Shown here: one piece after another, positions 38,683 through 51,119 of the stretch
Layout of the letters: each line of letters begins with the position of its first letter
Numbering within the stretch: position 1 is the stretch's first letter
Assembly (NCBI RefSeq): GCF_003286085.1
Contig: NW_020825298.1
Location: 9,672,001 to 9,736,000, forward strand
Length of the DNA: 64,000 nucleotides
Reading direction: 5' to 3'
Origin: Drosophila persimilis
Lineage: Eukaryota > Arthropoda > Insecta > Diptera > Drosophilidae
Translations under genes and position numbers: made by a program
Notes under the pieces: model-generated
What the model was told of the DNA's origin: nothing
What the model saw: only the letters and a program-made list of their open reading frames with translations
Databases searched by the model: none

Positions 38683-39783
38683 GTTCTTTCTCATCACAAA
38701 TTCGAAACTTAATTTTTGTTTAATTTCCAAATGACTTGGCACAAAAAATTCCCTTATCAAATCAAACTTGTTTTCCTCTATTTTTTTTTTTTTTTTGCAT
38801 AAGTTTTGCCTTTCCATTAATTAGTGCAAAAACTTTGCCGAACTTTTTGGAACTGAATTTTAATTGCCACTGATATATTCTCGATGGCAATAAATGTCTG
38901 CTGTCTGCCCGAATTATTTTTTTCTTTGCGGATGAGTGAGATTTTCTTTGCCGTACTCCCACGCAGTCGTATCAGGGGAAATTCCCCTCAAGAAAACATC
39001 CAACAACAATGTATTTTTGTTAAATGAATTTTTTGTGTGGTTTAGTCATGAGTTTTTGAAATAATTTTTGGTTTCTTGTTTGTTTTAATTAACGAAAATT
39101 GATTTCAAAAATATTTCATATTTGAAAAATGTTTAACAAATGGAAAAGCAGAATAATACGGTTTGAAATGTGATCTAAATTTTGATTCTTTAATTTTACA
39201 TATTTATTTTTGCAAAAATTCATTTTTGAACTTCCCTTAAAATTTTAAGCACTTAAACCTCAACCAAGAAATTTCTCCATTTCCAAAGAAATTGACAAAA
39301 GCTTGAAGAAGATGTCTTGATTGATGGATCTATAATCAAGCGTTCCTCCGTTTATTCTGCAGAAACTCCTCTAAAACTCTCTTCCTTTCCCCCAAAATCC
39401 ATTTAACTTCCCCTCCCTTTCGCCAACAACCCCCAGCAACTACTCGTAATTTAATATCTTTCTTTGTGTATTCAAGAAATAGCAATAATAATAATTTTTC
39501 TGCAACTTCTCCGCCGATCGTTTCGCGCTCGCCATTAAAAAGAAAATGAAAAAATTCCACCAGCTCCATGCAATATTGTCTTGTTGTTGTTGTTTCTGTT
39601 GCTTTTATTATTATTTGTTTTGTTTCTTTTTTTTGCATTTGTTTTTATAATTTTTGCCATTTTTCCATTTTTTTTTTATGTGGATAGTTTTAAGCCGGTT
39701 TTTTCTTTGTCTGTGGGGGCTGTGTGCACGGTGTTCGTTTTTGCCGGTTTTTAGTTTGTTTTTTTATATTTTTAGCCTTTTTT

Positions 39784-39908
39784 GATACCCTTTAAGAGAG
39801 CGAGGGTATGCCTGATTTTTTGGAATATAGATTTTATTGAATACCAAAGCCACCCAAAAAGATGGTTTCTTATTGGATTCTGGGGACCGACTCAGCTGCC
39901 CAAGGCAT
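39784..39908 (-). repeat. dispersed repeat copy 2 with terminal hairpin
   Basis: 39872-39908 matches 4548-4585 in reverse. Adjacent sequence holds ATACCC (39785-39790) and GGGTAT (39804-39809), a 6-bp stem with a 13-nt loop. It resembles the subterminal hairpin of DINE-1/INE-1-type non-autonomous Helitrons; the family assignment is inference. Confidence 0.5.
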
Positions 39909-41840
39909 ACACGCTCGCAGGTGAAGATTAGCCCAAAAAATGCCACCGTTTGAGGATCGTATCTAACGAAAATTTCTAAAAATCCTGTATTTCGATAGAT
40001 ATTTCAAGGAAACTTTACAAATACCATGATAATACGTGCCCACAAATAACTGTAGAGTTTAATTAAAATCCAATGAAAGATTTCACCAAAAAAGGGTATC
40101 TAAACCTTCGACTCCTCTCAATGAAATTGGTGTTTCTTTCATGTTTTATTGTTTTGTTTGTTGTTGTTTGTTTGGCAGAGTGGAGTGGAGTCTCTTTGTG
40201 GCACACACGAGTATGTGGAATGAGTGTTTATTAGTCATCATCCACAGCCACATACACTCATTGCTGCTGCTTCTACCCCACTGCAACTCCCCACACGCCT
40301 CCCTCTCCAACGCTCTCCTTTATGGGCGCCTCCTCCTCTTTGTTTGCCAATTTTTTGTTTCCTTTTTTTCTTTTTTGACTCGGCAACAGAGAGACCACAA
40401 ACCAGCTGTGTGGAATCAGCAGGCAACAGCTGTTTTACTCTTGCCGACGATGACAACGCCCACATGGCATCCACACGCACGCACACACACCCAGAGAGAG
40501 AGAGAGAGAAGGAGAGAGGGAACAGTCACTGGCACACGTATAGGGACAGAGGAAGTTAATTATAATCATTGGTGGGTGGCGTGGGCAGAGTTGATGAACT
40601 CTTTCTATAACTTGTAGATGGGAGAGATAGTGGAACGAAATTATTAAATAAATATTGGTTGGGAATATGGAGGATAATCATTTGGATTGGTCTTAAAGTT
40701 CCTTGACAATGAGCCAAATATCAACTTTTTTTTATTCCCTTAAAAAAGCGAAAGAATCGATTTATAAGTCACACAGTTTAATCCCATAAATCCTCTACAT
40801 AATATTGGCCTTTGATGGCCCTTCAAAGGAAAAAGAACTCCTTACTCAGTGGAACAAAAGCTAGAAGCAAAAAAAACAAACCAATCATCTTTCTACCAAC
40901 TATTTTCTCTATTATCTCGAAAATCATTGCACTCGCTTCACAACAAGTACTCATCGAATGAGTCACAGACCGAGAGTTCCATTGCAATCAGCTTTTAAAC
41001 ACTTTCTTCTGATTCACATTTCTTGTTGTCGTTGTTGTTGTTGGTGTTGCAAGAGCTTTGTGCTGTCTGGCACTGCCAATTAATAAATTACTAATTAAAA
41101 TGCAACCAAACACTTGGCAAATTGAATGAGTGAGTGAGAGGACTGTCTGGGGGAATATTATGGCCATAATGGATATGGCTCGGCGATTCGACGGTGCAGC
41201 AGCAGACGCCTTGACGCTCCATTAATTTGCCATTAATTTTCCTCACGCGCGAAAATGCGAAATTAATTTATTTACTTTGCCTAATTATTGTTTTGTCAGA
41301 GACAGAGAGAGACAGAGAGAATCGATATAGAGACATATGAGTGCATTTTTCGTGGACGGGGGCCAAACAACAACAACAGAAAAACGGAATAAGAAAATAA
41401 ATTAAAATTAAATAAATAAAATTGTTTGCATCGAGGCGAAGCGACGCAACAACGATGCAAGGGGCAGGGGCAGGCAGGCAGCAAGCGAATCGAAAAAATA
41501 CAAATTAAATGAGAATTTTTGCAATGTCTTTCGGTAAATTTATTATACCCTGTATAACCTGCTAGCAGGCTGGGGGTGTGTTGGGCAGGCTCTAGGAAGG
41601 GTAGAAAATATAGTTATTTAATATCTTCCAGAATCCATAAAACTATAAAAAAGGTTTTGGGTGGTCGTCCTATATTTTAATCATATCGTCTCAAGCGCGT
41701 GAGCCGGGGGTGGGCGCACAAGCCAAGCGAGAAACAGAAGAGAGCAATATTTTTTTTTAATGAACATTTTTTCAATCATTTGATATTTATTTTATATTTT
41801 TTATTATGCAAATTATTATCGTTGCGATTTATGGTTCCAA

Positions 41841-42092
41841 ATATCGAAACTTGATCTGTTTATACTTATATCCCAAAGGCTTGCCCTCAAAAGCTCGTTG
41901 CTTTAGCACTAATTAGTGTTCGAAAGCCAGGTGTTCAAACAGCCTAAGAAACGATAGGTTTTTCGCAATACTTTTCTGCAATATAGTAGATATGATAATT
42001 CTTTATGATTCTTCTTTAATCTCTACATTCTTTCACAGACACGATTATTCTCTACAGAGTATTCCCACAGCCTCCACAATCTTGAGGCTTTA
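41841..42092 (+). repeat. dispersed direct repeat, copy 1
   Basis: Shares an ordered series of blocks with 52872-53086: ATATCGAAACT, CCTGTTTAT/TCTGTTTAT, GCCCTCAAAA, CGAAAGCCAG.TGTT, TTTCTGCAAT..AGTAGAT.TGAT and CCACAG..CTTGAG. Same orientation, 11.03 kb apart. Probably an old transposable-element fragment; family unknown. Confidence 0.65.
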
Positions 42093-44699
42093 TTCCTCCT
42101 TTCTGTTTATTTTGAGTATTATTTTGTTTATTTTTTATATATTACATTGCCTTGCGATCGGTCGCTCAATTTGTCATTGCCAAAATTGTTTCCGCACAGG
42201 GTGCAACGTGCAACGGGCAACTTGCAACGAGCATCGTGCCTATATGATATGTGTCTCTGGCTATGAGCTACAAATTTAAAGGCGAAATCATAAATCAATG
42301 AGGAAATTGCATTTTCTTTAATTTTCCTAGAGGGGAAATGCATTGAGAATATCTTCTAAAAAAGGTAAATGGAGGCCAGCAAAACGATCGGTTGGGGGAA
42401 ACATTTTTGTTGATTTATTTTTAACAATTTAATGACTTATTTTTATGGCTATTACGGACTGGTGGAGGGGGGCGGGGGCAATAATTGCGAATGCGAGTGC
42501 GAGCCATTAAACAATTTGCGAAACATTGCAATATTACAACTGTTTAAATATTTTATGGCTCTCGGGCTTCCTGGCTCCGTTGGAGGAACATCTATTTATT
42601 TCTATTTTAGGTATGGTCAGGTTTTTTTTCTATCTATAATGTTTTTGTTGTGTCTTAAAAGGGGATGTCCGCTGAAGGTTTTTCTCATAGCTGGATTTGT
42701 TCAATGTTCAGGAAGAATATTTAGATGGAGGAGGTTAAAGAATGGGATACAAAAGTATTATTCTCTAGTCTACGATTTCCACAGAAATATTCTCATCGAT
42801 TAAAACCCAATCAAAGATCTAATAGATGTTCTATAAAAAGGCACAGTCTTATATATAATTTCAGAGAGATCTATCAGATATATAAATTCGGGGCAATACG
42901 TAAATAAATACAAAAATTCTAAATAAATTACAGAAAATTAAAACCTTTTATCGAAATAAGGTTTTTGTTGAAATTAAGTAATTAAAAACTTATATCATTA
43001 AAATGCTCATGGATTTTGCAGTCCTTAAACATTTTTAAAATCTGTATTTTCACAATTAAAATTTCATACAAAAAAAACCAAATCTCTAAAATATAAAATG
43101 CATAAAAAGAATGTCATAAATATCAAAATGATTTAAAAGTATTGCGTATTTAATGACATAATCTTTTCGACAGGCAAGAATTTCTTTATCGCTTTGTCAA
43201 ATAAATCAATAAATAATATATTACTCAATGTTTTGCTTAGTCTTAGTGACCATTTAAAAGGCTTTACGGGGGGAAATTTATTTAAAAGACTTTGAACCTC
43301 TACTGAACATTTTCCTCAGGCCTCTAGCAAAGCCTTTTAGGGGTCACAGGATATCTTCCTGGCCATTCCCAAAATTAGTGAATATATTTCCAAAAAATCT
43401 ACTGTATTTTACAGACAGATTGCTATATTTGTACATATATTTCACTTAGGCTTCCCGGAAATGTTGCAAAAACGAAATCACATTTTGTTGTTTTTTTTGT
43501 TGCTTATTTATCAATTGGGGAAATTAAATTTCGCTTCATTTCTGCACGCTCATATTAATTTCTTTTTTCTTTCTTTCTTTCTTTTTTTTTGCTTTTTCTT
43601 ATCAACGCTTTTTTTGTTGGTGATGATAAGAGACAGCAGCACCAGGCAGGCCATCGATTATGCTTGTCTTACGTGAATTCCCCCCACCACTACGAATAAT
43701 ATACAATATATGTACATATATTTATATATATAAATTTAAGCAGTAGTCGTCTGAGGCTTTGTGGGGTGAAAATATAATAGATTTGGGCGCTTGTCAGTTG
43801 GCGCCAAGGCGCTTAGGCGAAATGGTATACTATAGAACGGTGTGGCAGAGATATCTATCGGAAGGGGCGTGTGTTGTGGCACAACCCCCAGAATGGCACA
43901 GAGGGCGGGGAAGGGGGGGAGTGTGCCTATTGCCAATTCTCTTTTGCTTGGCAGAATTGGGGTCTACCCATTACTCTTTGGGGGTATATACTCGTACTCG
44001 TAGGGCAAGAGAAAGCGCTTTCTATCTCGAATAATTATCTTTAAATTTTTCCACAGATTGTGGAGGGTAATCTATTCATATAAAAGTCTAGATCTTAGAC
44101 ACTAAAAATTCTAGAGAATGAAATTAAATTGATAACTTTTCTAATTTCTTTGGAAATGCAGTATGAATTTTTTTTTCGAATTCAGAAAAAAACTGTGGCA
44201 AGATAGGAAGCTAATTTTGGTAGAGCTAAAAAGGTATATCTTATCTATCAATTTATACGAATTCATCAAGATCTGAAAAGACTTTACTATCAGCTTTCTC
44301 CTTTTTCTGTGCCTTTCCTACTGGGAGTTTTATCAAGATTTTAGGAGACAGTAGAGGGCATTAGGCAAAGAGCAGGCATTATATAATATTCTATTAAAAA
44401 TCCTCACGATCCTAGAATTATTTTCAGCTATAATAAAGGAAAACAAGTCTCTAGAATTGCATCCAGAATGTCGAACATTTTTTGAGATTCCTTAAATAAT
44501 TTAAATTAAATTTCCAATTAAAAAAATATTCGTATTCCTCAAATTAGGGTACCTTTTGGGTCGCTTGTTTCTTCTTTTCTTTTGCTGTGATTGACAGCAA
44601 CAACAAACCGAAGCGGACAACAAAACAAAAAAAAAACAAAATAAATTAAACAATTTTCAAAACATTTAAAAATAGTGCGCAAATTGCTATTTTTAATAG

Positions 44700-44947
44700 A
44701 GAAAGAGACAGCTATACTAAGAGAGAGAGTTGGAGCTGAAGGGAGGGAAAGAGAGAGCAACAATGCATGACAAAAACAAAACAAAATGCGACAATCAGTA
44801 AAGCAGAGAGAAAGAGAGCAAGAGAGAGAGAGAGAGAGAGATCGATAGTAAGTTCTTTGCTCTCATTGCACTGCTTATCACTCGTGGCGGCTCTCTTTGC
44901 TCCCCCTCTCGCTTACAAGGTTTTTGCTGCCTGTTACACACGTGAGT
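44700..44947 (+). promoter_or_regulatory. candidate GAGA-rich alternative promoter/first exon
   Basis: Dense GAGA/AGAGAG tracts (44700-44760, 44808-44840), then a GC-richer segment ending in ACAC|GTGAGT with a donor GT at 44942, then CT-rich DNA. Another donor-like GATA|GTAAGT lies near 44847. The pattern fits an alternative non-coding first exon in the bun intron, but no core-promoter motif is decisive. Confidence 0.25.
44819..44840. repeat. (GA)n microsatellite
   Basis: GA run next to ATCGAT, a potential GAGA-factor tract. Confidence 0.9.
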
Positions 44948-45848
44948 AATTCTCTCTCTCTCTCCCTCTCGCTCTCTCATTCTTAAACTGTATCGTTTTC
45001 CACCTTTTGCACATTTGTACGTCTTCTAATTGCATTCTATCGTTCCGTCTGTTTTGTTTTGTTATTGTTATTGCTTCTCCTTCTCTCCTCTCCTTACCCT
45101 CTTTGTTTTGTTTTTTTTTTTTGTTATTGATCGCTTTTGTGCATTGCACATTATCGCCTTGTTTGTATTTGTTGTCATTTTTCGCTGCTGCTGCGCAGAG
45201 ACTGAAAGGGAGAAAGAGAAAAACAGCAGCAGCTGAAGCGTCTCAAACGGCGACAACAACAAAACGTCAAACACATTTTTTGCGTTTCGGTTTTATCGTT
45301 TTTTTGCCAGACATTTGCTTTCATGTACCTATATATTTTATTGACAAATTCTCAACAGATTTTCAAATATGGTAATTTAGTAACAGAAATCAAGCAGTTA
45401 TCATGTGGATGGTGGATTCTAAGTGCGACTCCGCAAAAATGTTATTTACAGAAATTAAATTTTAACTCCATCTATATCCATGTACCATTGTGGACTCCAA
45501 TTGCTACATGTAGAGTACTCTACAGGCAAAGATTTGCATTAATAGCCATTAAAATTTATTACATATAGTGTATTATTCAAAATATTCTTGGCAGCTGTGC
45601 ATTTTTCTTACTATCAATTTTATTCAGTCTTGAAGAATGTCTTTAATTTAAATTTTACAGCTTTTTTACCTTCCACATACGTCTTTTCCCTACAAGACAT
45701 TTTACACAGTCTACATACCATACCTACATTTGACACAATTTCTAACTACATCTACTCTCTGTACATACTTGTCTACAATAAAACTGCATAGCAGAGCCAC
45801 CTGCTACAGTTTTAATATCATTGTGCCTTTGCTTAGTGTGTTCAACTG

Positions 45849-46047
45849 CAAGCAGCTCAAAGAACTAAACTTCGAGCAAGCAGTTACCACTTCTCTTCTC
45901 AGTGAAAACAATGCAAGCAGTGCACAATCATTTTTAAAACAGTTTCAACCAAGCAGTGAAATAACATGCGCCCTCCAGCGGGTCTTGGGCGAAGTAGAAA
46001 TGTGGGAAAGCAAGCAGTTTACATATGTTTAACGGGTATCAAGCAGT
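45849..46047 (+). promoter_or_regulatory. cluster of the octamer CAAGCAGT
   Basis: Exact CAAGCAGT at 45877, 45914, 45950, 46011 and 46040, plus CAAGCAGC at 45849; one more exact copy lies at 45391. All are on the + (transcribed) strand and occur in different reading frames, so this is a nucleic-acid motif and not a peptide repeat. The cluster ends 102 nt before the ratchet point at 46149/46150. Function is unknown; an RNA-binding or transcription-factor site array is the simplest reading. Confidence 0.6.
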
Positions 46048-46118
46048 GATATTTTAGAAATTCGAATTGAAGGAACTCCAGCCACAAATATTCTTCTCAT
46101 ATAAATCCCTACAACCGA

Positions 46119-46155
46119 CTAATCAATTTCTCCTCTCTTTTATTTCCAGGTAAGC
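46119..46155 (+). other. recursive (ratchet) splice point 1, zero-length exon
   Basis: CTAAT branch-point match at 46119-46123 (A at 46122), then a pyrimidine-rich tract, then TTTCCAG ending at 46149 directly joined to GTAAGC from 46150. The branch-to-AG distance is 27 nt. A strong acceptor abutting a strong donor is the defining structure of Drosophila ratchet sites, as first shown for Ultrabithorax. It would divide the 27.5 kb intron into about 22.5 and 5.0 kb. Use in vivo is inferred from sequence only. Confidence 0.75.
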
Positions 46156-49100
46156 CAAATGAATCAAATGTCGCCCGTCCTATACTTTTTCTATGTGCGT
46201 GAGTACTCTATCAACCTGCTCCCCACCGCCCCATCAAAGAAACATATTTCCATTTTCTATCTATCACTCTCTCTATCGCTGTCCTGCTCTGTCCATGCAT
46301 CGTAATAATTTCTGCCATGAATCGCCAACTAACTTGTAAATAAATCTAGCATAGAAACCAAAACTCAATAATTATTATTTTGGTTATATCTGCATGACAA
46401 CAGGTCTTCTAAGTTTTTACTGGAAATGGTCTGAAGTTTATAGAGATAGGAATCTTATCAAAATCTTAAAATACTACAAAGTTTTAGGGAACGGTGACAG
46501 CTGTCTCACTTCTGGAAATGATTTTAGTTCTTGTTAAAAGTTTTTCGTAGTCAGACTATAAACGGAAATAGCAGCAGCAACAGATAAAAGTATCATTCTC
46601 GAAAGAAAGTGTTTCAGTTGACATTTAAAAGCAGCATTTGATTTTTCCAACTAATTGAAAAGTCTCCCCATCGTTTCTTTTCCTTCATTCAGTACAAAAT
46701 GGGATCCGAATAAGAACAATAATATTTAAATGAGTTTTTAAAAGATTTTGAATTTTGTTGAGACCTAGTTAAATGTCTTGAATCTATGGTCTTAATGGAT
46801 TTTTTGAAACCCTATTTACCGTGAACTGTAGAAGATCTCTCTGAAGTATTCCTTCCTTCTATTATTTTATCTAGAATTTCAAGTCCAGTGTCATGCGGAT
46901 ATAAACATTCTCCTACAAATTTCCACACTTAACTCTGATATTTGTTGTTGTCTTCTCTTCCTCTCTATCTATCTATCTGTCGCTGTCTCTGTCGCTGTCT
47001 CTTTCTCTTTATGGGCATTCTTATGCAATCCTTTCTGCTGTCCTTTCAAGCTAATTGTGCTGTCAAATCCACAGAGTCCACAGAAACCTCGAAACCCGAA
47101 CCGAAAAACATCGAAATTACGTAAATAGAAATAAATGAAAAACAATTGGCAAATAAATTTTGGGATTTTGGCGCGGTAAAAGTGGCCGAAAAGGCAGCGC
47201 CGGTCTCTGAGCGATGAAAATTCGCCGATAAACTGCGAAAACAAAACGGTAAAGCGATTAATTTACCGCGTTAACCCAACCGCCCCCCTCGCGTCCCACT
47301 CCCTTTCTCTATCTATCTGTATCTTTGAGCGGACTGCAAATTTCTTTTCAACGTATATTTTTTTATTTTTTTGTCTTATCTGCGATCGCAGTTTTCGTGT
47401 GGGGCTCCCGTTTTGGCTCCCGCTCTCTCCATCAACTGCGGATTTTCCTTGGCCTGGCAGCTCCATTCACCTAATTTTCATCCAACAACAACTGATTTTA
47501 GGTGTACCCTGACTGAAGCGGTGGGGTATTCAAATTTTGAGTGAAGGAAAATTCAGTAGAATTTTTAGAGTTGGAAAAACTCAAGGAAAGGAGCCGCTTT
47601 GGAAGTTATTTCAAGGAAATTCCATTTTAAACAACAGAAAATTATATCTTTATTGTTTCTACACATAATATTTTACTGTTTTTTTGTGGAGAAAATTCTT
47701 CAATCGATTAAAGATGTCTGTCTTTCCACCGAGCATTAATTTTACTGCATCATGCACATGCATGCATGTTGTTTCTGCACTATTCTTAAGCAGAATTCGC
47801 TGCAAGAGTATACAAAATTCCCTGCTCCAAAATAGTGAGACTTTTCATGACTTTTTCGCTTTTCTTTTTTGAAAACTTTTATTTCCTTGTTGGCTTTTTT
47901 TTTTGTTTTTTGTTTTTGTTTTTGGGACGACATACTGAACAGCAGCAACAACAGCAAAGAGTGGAAAACACAATGGCACATAGAGGAAAAGTTGAAAGGA
48001 TGGGAGGAGGAGGAGGAGTAGGGGGACGGGGGCCTTTGGGAAGTGGAATAGTTGCATGTAATGTGCATTTAATTTGTTGTTGCCTTAACAATGCAACAGA
48101 GCAGTGGCACACTGCAGTGGCAAACACTGCTGCTGCCGCTGTCGCTTTGACTCACAATTTTCCATAGTTTTTCATAGTTTTTTCCCACATTTTGTTGTTC
48201 ATTTTATGCTAATTTGCCATTGTTGTTTTTGTTGTTATGTAAGAAGCCAAAGAAAAAGAAAGGATGACACTGTACTTTGAGGGATCCCAAGAGGATGACT
48301 CTGGAAAATGGGCATAGGATGTGGGAAAAGCCAACTTTTTTTGAGTGGTCAAGGAAGGAAATGGTGGACGGAAGTCGGGAGCTGTGATTAAAATGGAATG
48401 TGACAAATTTGTCAGCTTATGACAAGGCTTTTAAGGATATGATCATTAATTCTATAAAATATATGATTAATATTTGATGTGAATCAAAAAAGTAGTGTAG
48501 AGATGATTTAGTAAGTCTGTTTAGTGTTTCTGAATAGTGAAATAAGGAAGGTCAAGGTATTATTTTGTAGTAATTCCAAAACACAGCCAGGTTCTGAGAA
48601 TTCTGATGAGTATATTTTATGGGAAAATCAATACTTTATTAATAAAATATTTCTTCCAAGTGCTAAACAAAATTTTGTATGCTTCCAATAACCCAACCAG
48701 TGTTACCAAAACTTCCATGAGTTCCAAATTTCCTTTTTTTTCCATTTCCGTTCTACTTTTTGCAGTTCTGACTCTCAAAAAAGCCAAACCTTTTGTTGGT
48801 ACTGTGGGGCACATTAAAAACTTTCCTGCAACTTGAAATTAAAATTTAAAATACAAAAAATTGGGAACATGCTAAACTTTCAGAAGAAAAACTTTTGCTG
48901 CAGTCACAAAACGGAAAACCACAAAAACACAAAATGCAGGGAAAACAAAAAAAAAAACGAAGAAAAAAATAAGGCAAAATTGCTTTAGCGGATGATCCAC
49001 AAAGTGCGAGAGAGAGGGAAATACAGAAATGGCAGAAAAAAACAGTTTGGGCTTTGGTTTTATTGTTGTTTGCTTTTGCGGCTGGAATGCAGCTGTTTTT

Positions 49101-50157
49101 TGATACCCTGGCAGATGGTTTTAGGCAAACTTTGGCAACGAAATTTCTTGCTAATTTTTGGTGGGAAAAGAAATACTTAAGCATGTGTGATGACGGCATT
49201 AAAGGGGTATGTAAAAGGGTATTAAAGCCTCGGCTGCTGCCTCAATCCTAGCCCAGAATGCCCTTGTTGTTGCTTTGCTCCACAAACAAAGAGTTAGCTT
49301 CTGTTTGTAGTTGTTGTTGTCTCATCATTTGCTCTTCTTAGCGTTGGATTTTGTGTTGTTGCTCTGCGAGGAATAAATAATCAGATCTTGATTACAGCAA
49401 GCCGAAGCCCCTTTGCCAGAGAGCTCTCCGAGGATTGTGGCTGTTTTTGTTTCACTTTCGTTTTTATGCTGGTGGAGAGAGAGAGAGAGGGAGAGGGAGA
49501 CCTCTGCTTGCGCCTAGGCACCTTTTGGACTAGCGGCTGGCTTCATTTCTTGCATTCTCTTTGCTTCTGTTTCTGCGCGTTGCTGTTGTTGTTGTTGTTG
49601 CTGCCTTCGGTTTTAGTCTCTTGCAATTGTTGTTGCTGTTTGCGTCTGTCGTTGTGGCTCTACGCAGCTTCTGTCAGGGGCGTAGGTGAGCATGGTTTAT
49701 CTCCCCCTTTTTTGTGTTTACATCCCAGTCGGCTGTGCTCCCAGAAGCTTGGGCTTGGTTCTTAGCGGGAATTCCCCCTTTTACGGGGAATTGTTTTGAA
49801 TTCAATACCCCCCTTGCATTGCCTAGCTACGCTCCTGCCTGTTGTGTTCCTGCCTGTTTGTTCTCGCTCGCTCTCTCTCTCTTTCTTATGCTCCTATTTT
49901 CCCCATTACTCTTGTCGCTTAGACCCGGATATGTGTCTCTCGAAGAAGACCTGGAAAAAGCAGCAGCACCAACGAATCTGAAGAATATGGTGGGCCCCAA
50001 GGAGAGCCCCCACTCCCCACTCCCTGCTCCATGCCTTGTTGCATTTAATTTATGCGTTGAAATATTTTTTGGGGCACTGGCAATAAGGAAGAAGAGTGGA
50101 CCAAAATGAAGTTGTCGTGCGTTGTCGTCACAGATCAAACGGAGCGGAGAGGAAATG

Positions 50158-50180
50158 TTTTTTTTTTTTTTTTTTTTTTT
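50158..50180 (+). repeat. T23 homopolymer
   Basis: Twenty-three T residues, then CTTTTTTT, in the large intron. Confidence 0.85.
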
Positions 50181-51119
50181 CTTTTTTTGCCTTCCTTGGC
50201 ACTTTTCGTGAAAATTAATTGGCTGTTCTAAGTGCGCCTGCCTTCTGCTCCACCCACTGAATGTGCAACAAAGTAATTGACAATTTTCTATGATTTTTTT
50301 TGTTGTGTTGCTATTTTTTCATTTTCAACGCATAAATTGCATGGGGCATGCCACATCCATCATCTGCCCCAGCAGCAGCAGCGGCAAGAGCGGCAGTGGT
50401 TGATGTTGCACTCTCCCCCAGTGGGTTGTTTATGACGAGAACTGGAGCGCATCGACACGTTGCTGCAAATGTTGCATAATCCACTCAATTTCCCGGTTTT
50501 TTTTTTTTTCTCTCTGCTGGAAAATAAAGTGGAAATAGAGTTGGAAATTTTCATATATTTTTGATTGAGAAATTATGCAAAATTATGTTTTTTGTATCTG
50601 CGATTGAATGAGCATAGAAAGATTTTTGGCCTTTTTAAATCCAATATTTCAGGTGTCATATTTGTGTATTTTTGATTATTCAAAATGGAATTCAAGTATA
50701 CATTTCATTCAAAAATTTTTTCAGTTAAAATTGCATTCCCCTAAATTGTTTAACAAATCAAAAACAATTGGAAAAACTATCGATATTTCATTGCCCGATC
50801 GCTCCTCCCCCCCTCGATCACTGTTCCCTTTCAAATCACGACTTTGATCACTGAACCATAAAGCAACATAAAATCGACTTCAGTTGCTTGCCACCCAACC
50901 CCAACCTCGTCCTCCCCTCCCACCCCAAATCCAACAAAATATATTTTTATTTGAAATTCGGCAAAACAAAATTCAAAATCAATAAAAAATATAAATCTTC
51001 TATGGCTTCTTCCACTTCTTATACTTCCAATTTGTTTTTTTTTTCTATTTTTGTTTACTTTTTTGATTTTCTTGCGCGCCTTTTGCAACACTGTTTTATG
51101 CCAAAATCCGAAAACCCAG

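Larger units (their letters stand above)
23606..51119 (+). other. large bun intron (27.5 kb) between the bunA exon and the 246-codon exon
   Basis: Bounded by the donor at 23606 and the acceptor AG at 51118-51119. No strongly coding segment was found on either strand. It contains an AT-only-like stretch (about 23805-24125), a G18 and a C16 run, repeats listed separately, CpG-containing/GAGA-rich islands at 32.46-33.2 and 44.7-45.0 kb, and one clear ratchet point at 46150. Confidence 0.7.

Noticed and set aside
42595..42616. Possible third ratchet point (TTCTATTTTAG|GTATGG)
   Set aside because: No CTAAT/CTAAC branch point at the right distance and a weaker donor; kept out of the feature list.
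50645..50664. AATATTTCAG|GTGTCA as a ratchet point
   Set aside because: GTGTCA is a poor donor and the pyrimidine tract is short.
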